Assembly: GCA_902766735.1 (NCBI GenBank)
Contig: CACXEU010000012.1
Coordinates: 1 to 56,598 of the forward strand
Source of the DNA: an uncultured Lachnospiraceae bacterium
Lineage (GTDB): Bacteria; Bacillota; Clostridia; Lachnospirales; Lachnospiraceae
DNA: 56,598 bases
Direction of reading: 5' to 3'
Positions 18,715-28,100 of the stretch are shown here, in pieces (within the stretch, counting starts at the first letter, position 1; every line of letters begins with the position of its first letter). Position numbers and translations under genes: made by a program. Under the pieces are notes generated by a model. That model searched no databases. It had not been told where the DNA came from and saw only the letters and a program-made list of their open reading frames with translations.

Positions 18715-18745
18715 TTGTACATTCTATCACACCTTGTGCTATAAT
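18715..18745 (+). promoter_or_regulatory. Promoter of mntP
   Basis: TTGTAC and a perfect TATAAT, 19 bp apart. The -10 box overlaps an ATG at 18,744, which argues that translation starts further downstream. Confidence 0.55.
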
Positions 18746-18782
18746 GCCTAGAGTGATTTCATACGAAAGACAGGTGAAAGAA

Positions 18783-19367
18783 ATGCACGAGTTGATGTTG
18801 TTTTATGGAAACAGTGTTTTGTTGGGAGTCGGATTGGCAATGGATGCCTTTTCCGTCTCTGTGGGCAATGGACTGAATGAACCGAAAATGAGAAGAAAAC
18901 GGATGGTGATGATTGCCGGAACCTTTGGGGGATTCCAGTTGCTTATGCCGTTCATTGGATGGGTTCTCGTCTATACCGGCGTACAGTTTTTTTCGGTGTT
19001 GGAAAAATTCATTCCTTGGATTGCGTTGATACTGTTAAGTATCATTGGGGGGGAAATGCTTGCGGAAGGAATTAAGAACGAAGCGGAAGAAGAGGTGGAA
19101 GCTGTAGGGATGATGGCATTGTTTGCTCAGGGAATTGCCACATCCATTGATGCTCTTTCTGTGGGATTTACCCTTATGGGATTTTCCGTGACACGGGTTG
19201 TGATTTGTTGTCTGATTATCGGTGTGGTTACGTTTGTAATCTGTATGATTGGCTTAAAGATGGGAAAAAAGTTTGGAATGCTATTGGCAAACAAGGCAAT
19301 GATTTTGGGAGGCTGCATTCTAATCTTTATTGGAATTGAAGTATTTGTGAAAGGTTTTATTTCATAA
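18783..19367 (+). CDS. mntP: Manganese efflux pump MntP
   Basis: About 194 residues with six membrane helices in two similar halves. Family motifs GLAMDAFSVSVGNG in helix 1 and QGIATSIDALSVGFTLMG in helix 4 contain the conserved aspartates of MntP, which exports Mn2+. Start at ATG 18,783 behind AGGTG; the ATG at 18,744 lies in the -10 box. The leader is too short to contain the manganese riboswitch sometimes found before this gene. Confidence 0.92.
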   Translation: MHELMLFYGNSVLLGVGLAMDAFSVSVGNGLNEPKMRRKRMVMIAGTFGGFQLLMPFIGWVLVYTGVQFFSVLEKFIPWIALILLSIIGGEMLAEGIKNEAEEEVEAVGMMALFAQGIATSIDALSVGFTLMGFSVTRVVICCLIIGVVTFVICMIGLKMGKKFGMLLANKAMILGGCILIFIGIEVFVKGFIS

Positions 19368-19384
19368 AGAATCGAAAACAAAGG

Positions 19385-19412
19385 TTGTTTTCTGAAAGAA
19401 TCGTGTTATAAT
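19385..19412 (+). promoter_or_regulatory. Probable promoter of purC
   Basis: TTGTTT, 16 bp, then TATAAT, about 70 bp before the purC start codon. Confidence 0.5.
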
Positions 19413-19480
19413 TCTTTTTGTCACTGATGATGACGAGAAGTTATTGAATCAATCATTGAATAAGAAGAGAGGTAAAACAA

Positions 19481-20350
19481 ATGACAGAATTAAAGCCTAT
19501 TAAAGAGGGAAAAGTTCGTGAAATCTATGATAATGGTGATAACCTGATCATGGTAGCTACAGACAGAATCAGCTGCTTCGATGTAATTTTGAACAATGAA
19601 GTTACAAAGAAGGGAACAGTACTGACTCAGATGTCAAAGTTCTGGTTTGACATGACAGAAGATATTCTTCCAAACCATATGATTTCTGTAGATGTTAAGG
19701 ATATGCCTGAATTCTTCCAGCAGGATAAGTTTGATGGAAACAGCATGATGTGCAGAAAGTTACAGATGCTTCCAATCGAATGTATCGTTCGTGGATATAT
19801 TACAGGTAGTGGTTGGGCAAGCTATCAGGAAAATGGAACTGTTTGTGGAATCAAGTTACCTGAAGGACTTCAGGAATCTGATAAGCTTCCGGAACCAATC
19901 TACACACCTTCTACTAAGGCTGAAATTGGTGATCATGATGAAAATATATCTTATGAGAGAAGTATCGAAGTTCTTGAAAAAGAATTCCCTGGAAAAGGTG
20001 AAGAATATGCTGCAAAACTTCGTGATTATACCATCGCTCTTTATAAGAAATGTGCAGATTATGCATTAGAAAAAGGAATCATCATTGCAGATACAAAATT
20101 TGAATTTGGTCTGGATGAAGAAGGAAACATTGTAATTGGTGATGAAATGCTTACACCGGATAGTTCACGTTTCTGGCCAGCAGACGGATACGAAGCAGGA
20201 CACGGACAGCCATCCTTTGATAAGCAGTTTGCAAGAGATTGGTTAAAGAGTAACGAAGGTCATAACTGGACACTTCCACAGGAAATTGTTGATAAGACTA
20301 TCGAAAAGTACTTACAGTCTTACAAAATGTTAACAGGAAAAGATTTATAA
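19481..20350 (+). CDS. purC: Phosphoribosylaminoimidazole-succinocarboxamide synthase (SAICAR synthetase)
   Basis: 289 residues, close to the usual length. It adds aspartate to CAIR in purine synthesis using ATP. Recognised segments: KEGKVREIYDNGDNLIMVATDRISCFDVILNNE, ECIVRGYITGSGWASYQENGTVCG, IIADTKFEFGLDE, and DEMLTPDSSRFWP. The gene is monocistronic, with its own promoter and a terminator, unlike the large pur operons of many Firmicutes. Confidence 0.96.
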   Translation: MTELKPIKEGKVREIYDNGDNLIMVATDRISCFDVILNNEVTKKGTVLTQMSKFWFDMTEDILPNHMISVDVKDMPEFFQQDKFDGNSMMCRKLQMLPIECIVRGYITGSGWASYQENGTVCGIKLPEGLQESDKLPEPIYTPSTKAEIGDHDENISYERSIEVLEKEFPGKGEEYAAKLRDYTIALYKKCADYALEKGIIIADTKFEFGLDEEGNIVIGDEMLTPDSSRFWPADGYEAGHGQPSFDKQFARDWLKSNEGHNWTLPQEIVDKTIEKYLQSYKMLTGKDL

Positions 20351-20364
20351 TTTCTATAAAAGGA

Positions 20365-20420
20365 AAAGAGTATTTTGCCGTTTGCTTCCGGAGGAGGAAG
20401 GGGAGAAAATACTCTTTTTT
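20365..20420 (+). terminator. Intrinsic terminator
   Basis: AAGAGTATTTT pairs with AAAATACTCTT across a loop of ~28 nt and is followed by TTTTCTTTTT, directly after purC. Confidence 0.75.
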
Positions 20421-20552
20421 CTTTTTGTATATTTACTGCGGGGGATTTTTGAGTAAAATAGAAGAGTAGTAAAAAGCTTGCTTCCATTTCATAAGAAATG
20501 AGAAAAATACATAGAATGAATTAAACAGAAAAAGCAATCGGGAGGATGAAAT

Positions 20553-21092
20553 ATGAATATAGCCGTTTATTGCGGAGCAGCAAAAGGAAATGATCCAATT
20601 TACGCAGAGGCAGCAAGAACTGTTGGAACATGGATTGCAAAAAATGGACACCGACTAATTTATGGTGGCGGAAATGTGGGACTGATGGGGATTGTGGCAA
20701 ACACCGTATTGGAATTAGGTGGAAAAGTCACTGGTGTGATTCCGGATGTTTTGTTTATCAGGGAACAGCGTCATGATGGTCTGACAGAGATTATCGATAC
20801 AACGAGTATGAGTGAGAGAAGAAATAAAATGATTGAACTCAGTGATGCCTTTATCGCATTGCCGGGAGGACCGGGAACCTTAGATGAAATTTCAGAAATT
20901 ATTATGTTCCTTCGCATTCATGAGTTGAAGGGGCCTTGCGTATTATATAATACAAAAGAATTCTACGAGCCTTTAAGAGCACTGCTTCTTCTTATGGCAA
21001 AGGAAGGGTTTATGGAACAGGAAGATATGAATAAAATTCTGTTTTCCGATGATATTGATGAGGTGGCTGCATACATAACAAAGGGTCGGTAA
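20553..21092 (+). CDS. LOG-family nucleotide phosphoribohydrolase (TIGR00730)
   Basis: 179 residues. Rossmann-like protein with LIYGGGNVGLMGIVANT, SMSERRNKMIELSDAFIALPGGPGTLDEISEI. The PGGxGTxxE motif defines the LOG family, which cleaves nucleoside 5'-monophosphates into base and ribose phosphate. It is the first gene of a likely operon with a nitrilase-family hydrolase and a histidine phosphatase (gaps of 16 and 9 bp). A joint role in nucleotide or metabolite clean-up is possible. Confidence 0.92.
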   Translation: MNIAVYCGAAKGNDPIYAEAARTVGTWIAKNGHRLIYGGGNVGLMGIVANTVLELGGKVTGVIPDVLFIREQRHDGLTEIIDTTSMSERRNKMIELSDAFIALPGGPGTLDEISEIIMFLRIHELKGPCVLYNTKEFYEPLRALLLLMAKEGFMEQEDMNKILFSDDIDEVAAYITKGR

Positions 21093-21108
21093 TGAATAGG
21101 AGATACGT

Positions 21109-21879
21109 ATGAAGATTGCATTGTGTCAGTTGCAGATTCAATTTGAAAAGAAAGAAGAAAATATCAAAATGGCGGAAAGCTATGTTCGGGAAGCTGCGGA
21201 ACAGAACGTGGATTTACTACTATTTCCGGAAATGAGCTTTACCGGCTTTTCCATGAATACTTCCAAAATCGGAGAAGAAAAGATGGAAACGGTGAATGCC
21301 ATGAAACAGTTTGCTGAAACATATGGAATTGCCATTGGCTTTGGATGGGTGAAACATCATAATGGAAGTGAAAATCACTATACAGTAGTCGATGCGAATG
21401 GGAAAACTCTGGGAGATTATATTAAAATTCATCCATTTAGTTTCGCAGGGGAAGATGAGGTATTTACTAAGGGACAGGCAATCAGCTTTTTTCAATATCA
21501 GGGGATGACTTTCGGAATTACCATTTGTTATGACTTGCGGTTTCCGGAATTGTATCAAAGATTATCTGAGGAAGCAGATGCCATCATCGTTGCAGCAAAC
21601 TGGCCTAAAGTACGAGTGGCACAGTGGGATGTATTGCTTCAGGCACGGGCCATTGAAAACCAATCCTATGTCTTAGGAGTTAATTGCATCGGAAATCAGG
21701 AGGACACGGTTTATTCCGGGCATGGAAAAGTTATTGCACCGGATGGGACTGTAGTTCTGGATCTGAAGGAAGATGCCGGAATGCGTATTATAGATTTAGA
21801 CAATGACGTTCAGTTCTATCGGGAAAAGTTCCCGATGAAGCAGGACAGAAGAAAGTCATTTTACAAAAACTTTTATTAG
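21109..21879 (+). CDS. Nitrilase-superfamily carbon-nitrogen hydrolase
   Basis: 256 residues. The Glu-Lys-Cys triad is visible: LLLFPEMSFTG (Glu), YIKIHPFSFAGEDEVF (Lys) and ITICYDLRFPELYQ (Cys). Closest in style to omega-amidase-type enzymes that repair deaminated glutamine or glutathione metabolites, but substrate cannot be fixed from sequence. It is cytosolic and the second gene of a three-gene operon. Confidence 0.9.
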   Translation: MKIALCQLQIQFEKKEENIKMAESYVREAAEQNVDLLLFPEMSFTGFSMNTSKIGEEKMETVNAMKQFAETYGIAIGFGWVKHHNGSENHYTVVDANGKTLGDYIKIHPFSFAGEDEVFTKGQAISFFQYQGMTFGITICYDLRFPELYQRLSEEADAIIVAANWPKVRVAQWDVLLQARAIENQSYVLGVNCIGNQEDTVYSGHGKVIAPDGTVVLDLKEDAGMRIIDLDNDVQFYREKFPMKQDRRKSFYKNFY

Positions 21880-21888
21880 GTAATTATT

Positions 21889-22497
21889 ATGGAAATATAT
21901 ATTATACGTCACGGTACCACACCGTGGAACGAGAAAAAGAAACTTCAGGGAAGTGTGGATAAGGAACTGAATGAAGCAGGAAGAATGCTGGCAAGAAAAA
22001 CAGCAGAAGGATTACGGGAAATTCATTTTGACAAAATTTACAGTTCTCCGCTAAAACGAGCATTGGAAACAGCACAGATTATCGGGGAAGGAAGAGAGAT
22101 TCCATTGATCACAGATGAACGCTTGAAGGAGATTGACTTCGGCGATTATGAAGGACAGAATGGAATGGAGTTACAAAAGGACGAAAGTCAATTCTTTCGT
22201 TTCTTTTTTTCGGAACCGGAGAAATATCGTGCCAGTGGAGACGGGGAAGAACTGGAGGAACTTTGTGAAAGAACAAAGCAGTTTATGGAGGAAGTCATTG
22301 AACCGCAAAAGGAAGAACTGGAGCGAATTATGATTGTGGGACATGGGGCAATGAATAAGTCTATTATGTGTCATGTGTTGCAACACGGTATAGAACAATT
22401 TTGGTCCGGAGGATTACAGTCCAATTGTGGTGTGATTGTTGTCCGCCTGGATCAGGAGGGATATCATTTAATAGAAGAAAATAAACTTTTTTATTAA
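21889..22497 (+). CDS. Histidine phosphatase family protein
   Basis: 202 residues. The phosphohistidine motif IYIIRHGTTPWNEKKKLQG starts at the N-terminus; SSPLKRALETAQII, IDFGDYEGQNGME and IVGHGAMNKSI complete the active site. Related proteins dephosphorylate phosphoglycerate, alpha-ribazole phosphate or other small molecules. It is the last gene of the operon that begins with the LOG-family gene. Confidence 0.92.
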   Translation: MEIYIIRHGTTPWNEKKKLQGSVDKELNEAGRMLARKTAEGLREIHFDKIYSSPLKRALETAQIIGEGREIPLITDERLKEIDFGDYEGQNGMELQKDESQFFRFFFSEPEKYRASGDGEELEELCERTKQFMEEVIEPQKEELERIMIVGHGAMNKSIMCHVLQHGIEQFWSGGLQSNCGVIVVRLDQEGYHLIEENKLFY

Positions 22498-22601
22498 GTT
22501 ATGGGTGGCAATTCTTAAAAAGTTTTGTTACAATACCAAAGGAGTAAAATGATGGACAATTCCTTCCCTTGGAAGGAGCATGGTGTACAGGAGGAAGTGC
22601 T

Positions 22602-22820
22602 ATGGCTTCAGAAAAAGAAATTGAAGATTTAATCGCAATGCTTGATGGCAAGATTGAAAAGGGAGAGGCACGGGTTCGCGTTCGTGTTTCTGAAGATGTT
22701 GAAGCGGGAGAAATGCTTTCTGTCCACCATCACGGAAGATGTGATGTTGGAAGTGCATGGGCTACCGGAAAAGTAAAGAATGAGGAATGTGTTGACGTTC
22801 CGCCATTGGAGGAAGAGTAG
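22602..22820 (+). CDS. Small acidic hypothetical protein
   Basis: 72 residues starting MASEKEIEDLIAMLDGKIEKG, then VRVRVSEDVEAGEMLSVHHHGRCDVGSAW. AGGAGG lies at a normal distance before ATG 22,602. It carries a HHHGRCDVG segment, possibly metal binding. I cannot name a family. It is immediately followed by a TTG-started DUF1648-like membrane protein, so the two are translationally coupled. Confidence 0.6.
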   Translation: MASEKEIEDLIAMLDGKIEKGEARVRVRVSEDVEAGEMLSVHHHGRCDVGSAWATGKVKNEECVDVPPLEEE

Positions 22821-23240
22821 TTGAAGTTAAAGAAAGGGCTCATCATTTTTACAGGTTTGATATGTATATTACCAATCATTGCCGGTATGATTCTTTGGAA
22901 CAAACTGCCGGCGCAGATGGCTACCAGTTTTGACTGGAGTGGAAATCCTACGGCATATCAGTCGAAGTGGTTTGCAGTGTTTGTAATCCCTTTAATGATT
23001 ATTGCGTTGCATGGTCTGAGTAGTTTTAGTTTGCTAAAACGAGATGGATATGGAAGAGTACGGGAATTGGTTTATGGACTGATTGTGATTAATTGTCCAA
23101 TCATTTCTGTATTTTCCGGAGTGGGTCTGTATGCTTATGCATTAGGATATGACTTGACGGTAAATCTTTTTGCCATTGGAACGGTATTGGTAGTATCTCT
23201 GATTTATGGAATCTGCTCCATCCTGAAATGGCAGGATTAA
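22821..23240 (+). CDS. DUF1648-type membrane protein
   Basis: 139 residues with four predicted membrane helices. The segment LPIIAGMILWNKLPAQMATSFDWSGNPTAYQSKW is the DUF1648 signature found in SdpI-like and related membrane proteins (LP--IATHF---GNP). The start codon is TTG directly after the upstream stop, consistent with coupling. The role is unknown; some relatives give immunity to secreted peptides. Confidence 0.75.
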   Translation: MKLKKGLIIFTGLICILPIIAGMILWNKLPAQMATSFDWSGNPTAYQSKWFAVFVIPLMIIALHGLSSFSLLKRDGYGRVRELVYGLIVINCPIISVFSGVGLYAYALGYDLTVNLFAIGTVLVVSLIYGICSILKWQD

Positions 23241-23267
23241 ATTTTAGAATAGAAAGAGGTGAATGAA

Positions 23268-23357
23268 ATGGATAGTGGCGACAGTCTCGGGCGATATTAT
23301 AATAATGAAAAGTATATCGATGAAACTGGCGTAATGTATCCATTTCATGTTTCATAG
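23268..23357 (+). CDS. Possible leader peptide upstream of mgtE
   Basis: A 29-codon ORF beginning MDSGDSLGRYYNNEKYIDET with a good ribosome binding site (AGAGGTG, 8 nt before the ATG). Its second half lies inside a long hairpin. It may be a regulatory leader peptide whose translation controls folding of the mgtE leader; it may also be only part of a structured RNA. No homologue is recognised. Confidence 0.35.
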   Translation: MDSGDSLGRYYNNEKYIDETGVMYPFHVS

Positions 23358-23371
23358 ATATAGTTTTCATT
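23304..23371 (+). promoter_or_regulatory. Long stem-loop in mgtE leader
   Basis: Arms at 23,304-23,326 and 23,349-23,371 are complementary at 21 of 23 positions (two internal mismatches) around a 22-nt loop. It overlaps the small ORF and precedes a terminator-like hairpin. Confidence 0.6.
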
Positions 23372-23377
23372 ATAAGC

Positions 23378-23423
23378 GCGCCCAAATTACCAAAGAAAAA
23401 GGTAATATGAGCACGCCTTTTCT
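23378..23423 (+). terminator. Terminator-like hairpin before mgtE
   Basis: GCGCGCCCAAATTACC pairs imperfectly with GGTAATATGAGCACGC around an A-rich loop and is followed by TTTTCTTTTT. It ends about 25 bp before the mgtE ribosome binding site, in the position of an attenuator; it could also be the plain terminator of the upstream unit. Confidence 0.5.
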
Positions 23424-23458
23424 TTTTATGGGAAGTGTGTGCGGAAGGGAGAGTTATA

Positions 23459-24958
23459 GTGAATAAGGAATTAAAAGAATTAGAAGAACAGATGGAACCA
23501 ATTACCACAGAAGAACAGCTTTCTGAAAGCAATCAGGATGTGGAAGAAAACAATGGTGTTGAAGTTCCGGAGAGGGATGACTACGAAGAAGAAATCATGC
23601 AGATTATTCGTGGCGATGAGTCTCCGGAAGTAAAAAAAGAGAGACTGGATGATTATCATGAAAATGATATCGCAGCAGTTTTGGAAGATTTGGATCGACA
23701 GGAACGGCGGAAACTGTATTCTGTATTAGGTCTTGACCGCGTTTCTGAGGTCTTTGCATATTTAGACGATCCGGAAGAATTTATTGAAGAATTAGATGAA
23801 GAACTGGCCGCAGACATTTTGGAAAACATGGAACCGGATGATGCGGTAGATATCCTGGAAGAACTGGAAGACGAGAAGAGTGAGGCCTTAATCCAGTTGA
23901 TGGAAGAAGAAGCCAGGGAAGATATTGATTTGATTCAGTCCTATGGTGATAATGAAATCGGTAGCAAGATGACGACGAATTTTGTTACCCTAGAGTTAGG
24001 ATTGACCATTCCGCAGGCAATGAAAAGCATGGTGAGTCAGGCGGCAGATAATGATAATATCACCACATTATATGTGTTAAAGGATGACGGGACTTTTTAC
24101 GGTGCCATTGATCTGACGGATTTAATCATTGCCAGAAAATATGATGATTTAGAAGCCTTGGTTACGACATCGTATCCGTTCGTGTACGACCATGAAACCA
24201 TAGATGATGTTATCGAAGATTTGAAGGATTACTCGGAAGATTCCATACCGGTACTGGATAATGAAAAACATATTCTTGGTGTTATTACCTCTCAGGATAT
24301 GACTGAGATTGTCGATGAAGAGATGAGTGAGGATTATGCAAAGTTAGCTGGTTTGAGTGAAGAAGAAGATTTGGAAGAGCCTTTGCTTGCCAGCTTGAGA
24401 AAGCGTACCCCATGGTTGATTGTATTGCTGTTCTTAGGAATGATTGTTGCCACAGTAACAGGAACCTTTGAAGGGGTCATTGCAGGGATTCCCACCATTG
24501 TATTTTTCCAGTCGGTTATTTTGGGAATGTCCGGAAATGTTGGAACCCAGACCCTGGCGGTTACCATTCGTGTGCTGATGGATGAAGAATTGACTACATC
24601 CCAACAGGTCGGATTTATTTTCAAGGAGATGCGTATCGGATTTTGCAATGGGTTGATTGTGGGATTGATTTCCTTTGTGGTAACAGGAATGTATATTCAT
24701 TTCATAAAAGGATTTATATTCTCATCAGCCTTTGCTATGGCAGGGTGCATTGGTTGTGCTCTTTGGGTAGCAATGATTATCTCAAGTTTTGTAGGGGCCA
24801 TCGTACCGATTATCTTTACAAAGTTAAAGGTGGATCCGGCAGTTGCATCCGGTCCGCTGATTTCGACCATGAACGATTTGGTTGCAGTGGTAACTTATTA
24901 TGGAATGTCTATGGTATTATTGATTAACGTATTGGGACTTGATAAAATAGCAAATTAA
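23459..24958 (+). CDS. mgtE: Magnesium transporter MgtE
   Basis: About 499 residues. An acidic N-terminal MgtE domain (IAAVLEDLDRQERRKLYSVL, then LEELEDEKSEALIQLMEEEAREDI), two CBS domains (~residues 165-285, with FVYDHETIDDVIEDLKDYSEDSIPVLD), and five C-terminal membrane helices beginning RTPWLIVLLFLGM with the pore motif GNVGTQTLAV. MgtE is a Mg2+ channel closed by Mg2+ bound to the cytosolic domains. The start is GTG 23,459 behind GGAAGGGAG. The leader contains a small ORF and hairpins that may control expression. Confidence 0.95.
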   Translation: MNKELKELEEQMEPITTEEQLSESNQDVEENNGVEVPERDDYEEEIMQIIRGDESPEVKKERLDDYHENDIAAVLEDLDRQERRKLYSVLGLDRVSEVFAYLDDPEEFIEELDEELAADILENMEPDDAVDILEELEDEKSEALIQLMEEEAREDIDLIQSYGDNEIGSKMTTNFVTLELGLTIPQAMKSMVSQAADNDNITTLYVLKDDGTFYGAIDLTDLIIARKYDDLEALVTTSYPFVYDHETIDDVIEDLKDYSEDSIPVLDNEKHILGVITSQDMTEIVDEEMSEDYAKLAGLSEEEDLEEPLLASLRKRTPWLIVLLFLGMIVATVTGTFEGVIAGIPTIVFFQSVILGMSGNVGTQTLAVTIRVLMDEELTTSQQVGFIFKEMRIGFCNGLIVGLISFVVTGMYIHFIKGFIFSSAFAMAGCIGCALWVAMIISSFVGAIVPIIFTKLKVDPAVASGPLISTMNDLVAVVTYYGMSMVLLINVLGLDKIAN

Positions 24959-24973
24959 ACAGAGAATGAATGG

Positions 24974-25005
24974 AAAGAGCTTGTCTAAAGGACAGGTTCT
25001 TTTTT
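24974..25005 (+). terminator. Intrinsic terminator
   Basis: Stem AAGAGCTTGTC / GACAGGTTCTT with a 5-nt loop and a TTTTTT-like tail after mgtE. Confidence 0.8.
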
Positions 25006-25113
25006 ATTTCTAAAAAAATGCACGTATTCTAAAATATGGGAAGTTTTCACAAAAAAATCGATTCAGTATACTAGGGAAGGTTGGAGAACTGAAAATTGAA
25101 AGGAAATGGGAAA

Positions 25114-28100
25114 ATGAAAAAAAGAATTGCAATTGTTTTGGTGTTAACGTTGCTGTTGTCAGGAGTGATGGTCAATGTACCAATGGAACAAAAAACTGCA
25201 TATGCGGCAACGACAGGGATTGATTCGTCAGGGTTTCTGAAAGCAAATGGAAAGAATGTCAGAAACAATTACGGAAACGGCGAAGTTGTTTATTTAAGAG
25301 GAACGAATGTAGGAAGTTTGTCGGTTCAGGAAAACTGGATGTGTACGTTTCGTTGGACAAATAATGTAAAGGACCAGTCAGATATCTGGAGAGTTCTCAC
25401 CAATCGATTCGGAGAAGACAATGCCAGAAAACTGATTCGTCGCTATATGGAATGTTATTTTACTACAGCTGATTTCGACCATTGTGCAGAGATGGGAATG
25501 AACGTGCTTCGTTTACCATTGTGGTATCGGGATTTCGTGGATTCTAATGGAAACTGGTTAAGTGATTGCTGGAACTATGTGGATTGGTTTGTCTCAGAGG
25601 CGGGAAAGCGCGGAATTTATGTAATCATCGATATGCATGGAGCTTATGGTTCTCAGAATGGTAGTGACCACTCCGGTGTAGATGGCTTAGATGCGAAAGA
25701 AGCAGCTTCTCAGTTTTTCTTTGGTGCTAATGCAGCGTCCAATCAGGAAAAATATTATCAGATGTGGGAAAAAATTGCCGCACATTTTAAAGGAAATCCG
25801 GCAGTAGCAGGATATGACTTGTTAAATGAACCGTATTGTACCTACCGGTATAATTCCAGTGTGGGAGAAGAACAGTTGCATTCCATGTTGTGGAATATTT
25901 ATGATATTGCTTACGACAGAATTCGTGCAATTGACGGGGATCATATGATTATTATGGAGGCAACCTGGGATTCCTGGGATCTGCCGAATCCATCGAATTA
26001 TGGATGGTCCAATGTTATGTATGAATATCATCAGTATGAGTACAGTCATTATTCTAATGAAGACAATGTACAGATTTCCAGTCTTCAGAACAAGATTAAT
26101 AATATTTTTGCAATGAACCATAATGTTCCGAGCTATCTGGGTGAGTTTAATCTCTTTAACAGCGATGGGGCTTGGGACACCGGATTGCAAATGCTTCGGG
26201 ATAATGGAATTCATTGGACGACCTGGACCTATAAGGCTAAGAGTTCCAATGATAACTGGGGACTTTATAAATATGATGCGGATACGGTAGATTTAGAAAA
26301 TGATTCCTACGATACAATCTATAATAAATGGAGTAGTGTAGGCTCTGATTATGAGAACACCTATATTACCAATGTGTTGAAACGTTATACCCCGGGAACG
26401 GTTAAGACAGTAAATTATAAGAATATTGCCAATGGAAATTATTATTTATCCGTTACAGGAAATGATGGAACCAAAGTGGTTTGTGCGGAGGACTCCGGAA
26501 ATAAGCCGTTAGTAGCCAACCGTGATTCCTGTGGTGGAGCATGGGAATCACTTCAGGTAATTAATAATGCAGATGGAACCATTTCGTTTCGTTCTGTTAT
26601 CAATGGAAAGTATGTTTGTGCGGTAATTGATGAAAATAATCAGTTATTGGCACGAAGTGATGCCATCAATGACTGGGAGAAGTTTAAATTGGTACAGATT
26701 TCCGGAAATCAGTATGGAATTTATTCTTGTGCAAACGGAAAGTATGTGAAGGCTGACTTTGGTTATACGGACAATGTCGGAGAACTACGGGCTAGTAGCG
26801 ATTCTGTAGCGGGAGCCTGGGAAGCGTTTACCTTTACGAATTTAGGCGGGAATGAACCGGAACCAACCACTGCGGAAAAACAAACAACAGTGGAGCCGAC
26901 GACTTCAAATAATCTTCCGTCAGGCTATCAGGAAGGAACAACGAATGCATGGATACAGGCAGGAAACTGGGGATGCTTCTTTGGAGATTGGAGTGGAAAA
27001 GCCAGTGGTGGATATCGATTAAACAATGATAATTCTTATGAATTATATGTGAAGGAAGCGAATATCGGCGTGGATTGGCTGGTACAGGCTAAGTATGAAA
27101 CCAGAGTTGACAGTGGAAAGAAATACCAGGTAGCAGTGGATGTTTCTACAGACCGAGAAGCAACCGTGGGGATTAAAGAAGATGCGTCGAATGAATCACA
27201 GGCTCAGAAATATACAACGGTTGGGGCCGGAAGTACAAAGACATTAACTGAAATCTATGCGGTAAACACTGATTCCATCAGAATCGTATTTGAACTTGGT
27301 CGAGGAGTTTCTGCGGGAACTGCTTTAAAATTCAGTAACGTTAGAATTACAGAAGTGGTTGAACAAACCACGAAGAAAGTGGAGCCTACAACACAGGAAG
27401 TTACTACGAAACAAGAGGAACCAACTACGAAACAGGAAGAACCGGTGGAAACTACATGGAATCAGGTAGGAAATACAGATTATTATGTAGCGGCAGAAAA
27501 TAATGAATTCTCATTCCAGTTGCTGGAAGCACAACAGAGTCAGATATTAATTATTCCAAAGGTGGCAGAAGGAAAAAAACCAATTTGGCCGGACTATTCA
27601 GCAACGACATTAAATGGGTATGCATTCAGTCAACCTGCAGGAGCAGGAATATATATTTCATATGAGCAACTTTTGAAGGGAATTAATGTTTTTCAGGCAA
27701 ATAGTGCCGTGGATGGGCATACCTTTAAGATTTTGATTCGAAACGATACGAAAGAGGAACTGACTACTAAAGAATCAACAACCCAGCCTGAAACGCCTAC
27801 GGTTCAGGAAACCACTACAGAGAAAAAATATGCTTCCGTTGAAATTAAAGGATATCAGATTAATACTGAAATGGAAGGGCATCGTGTTGTCTATACAGTA
27901 GATGATCCGAATAAGGAAGTAGTAGAAAAGGGATTGATTTTTGGATTGGAACAATACGCTACAAGAGATGCAATGACTCTGGGGAGTAAGGCAAAGTCAA
28001 TTTATTCCGTTGCGGCAACGAGTGAAGGAACCGTGCTGAACAGTTCCTTTAACACGGAGAGAATCCAAACCTATGCTATTACAATGAAATTCATCAAATC

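Noticed and set aside
18744..18782. Upstream start codon for mntP
   Set aside because: The ATG is part of the perfect -10 box TATAAT and has no ribosome binding site.
23240..23458. M-box magnesium riboswitch before mgtE
   Set aside because: The length and conserved core that I remember for the M-box are not visible; only generic hairpins can be supported.
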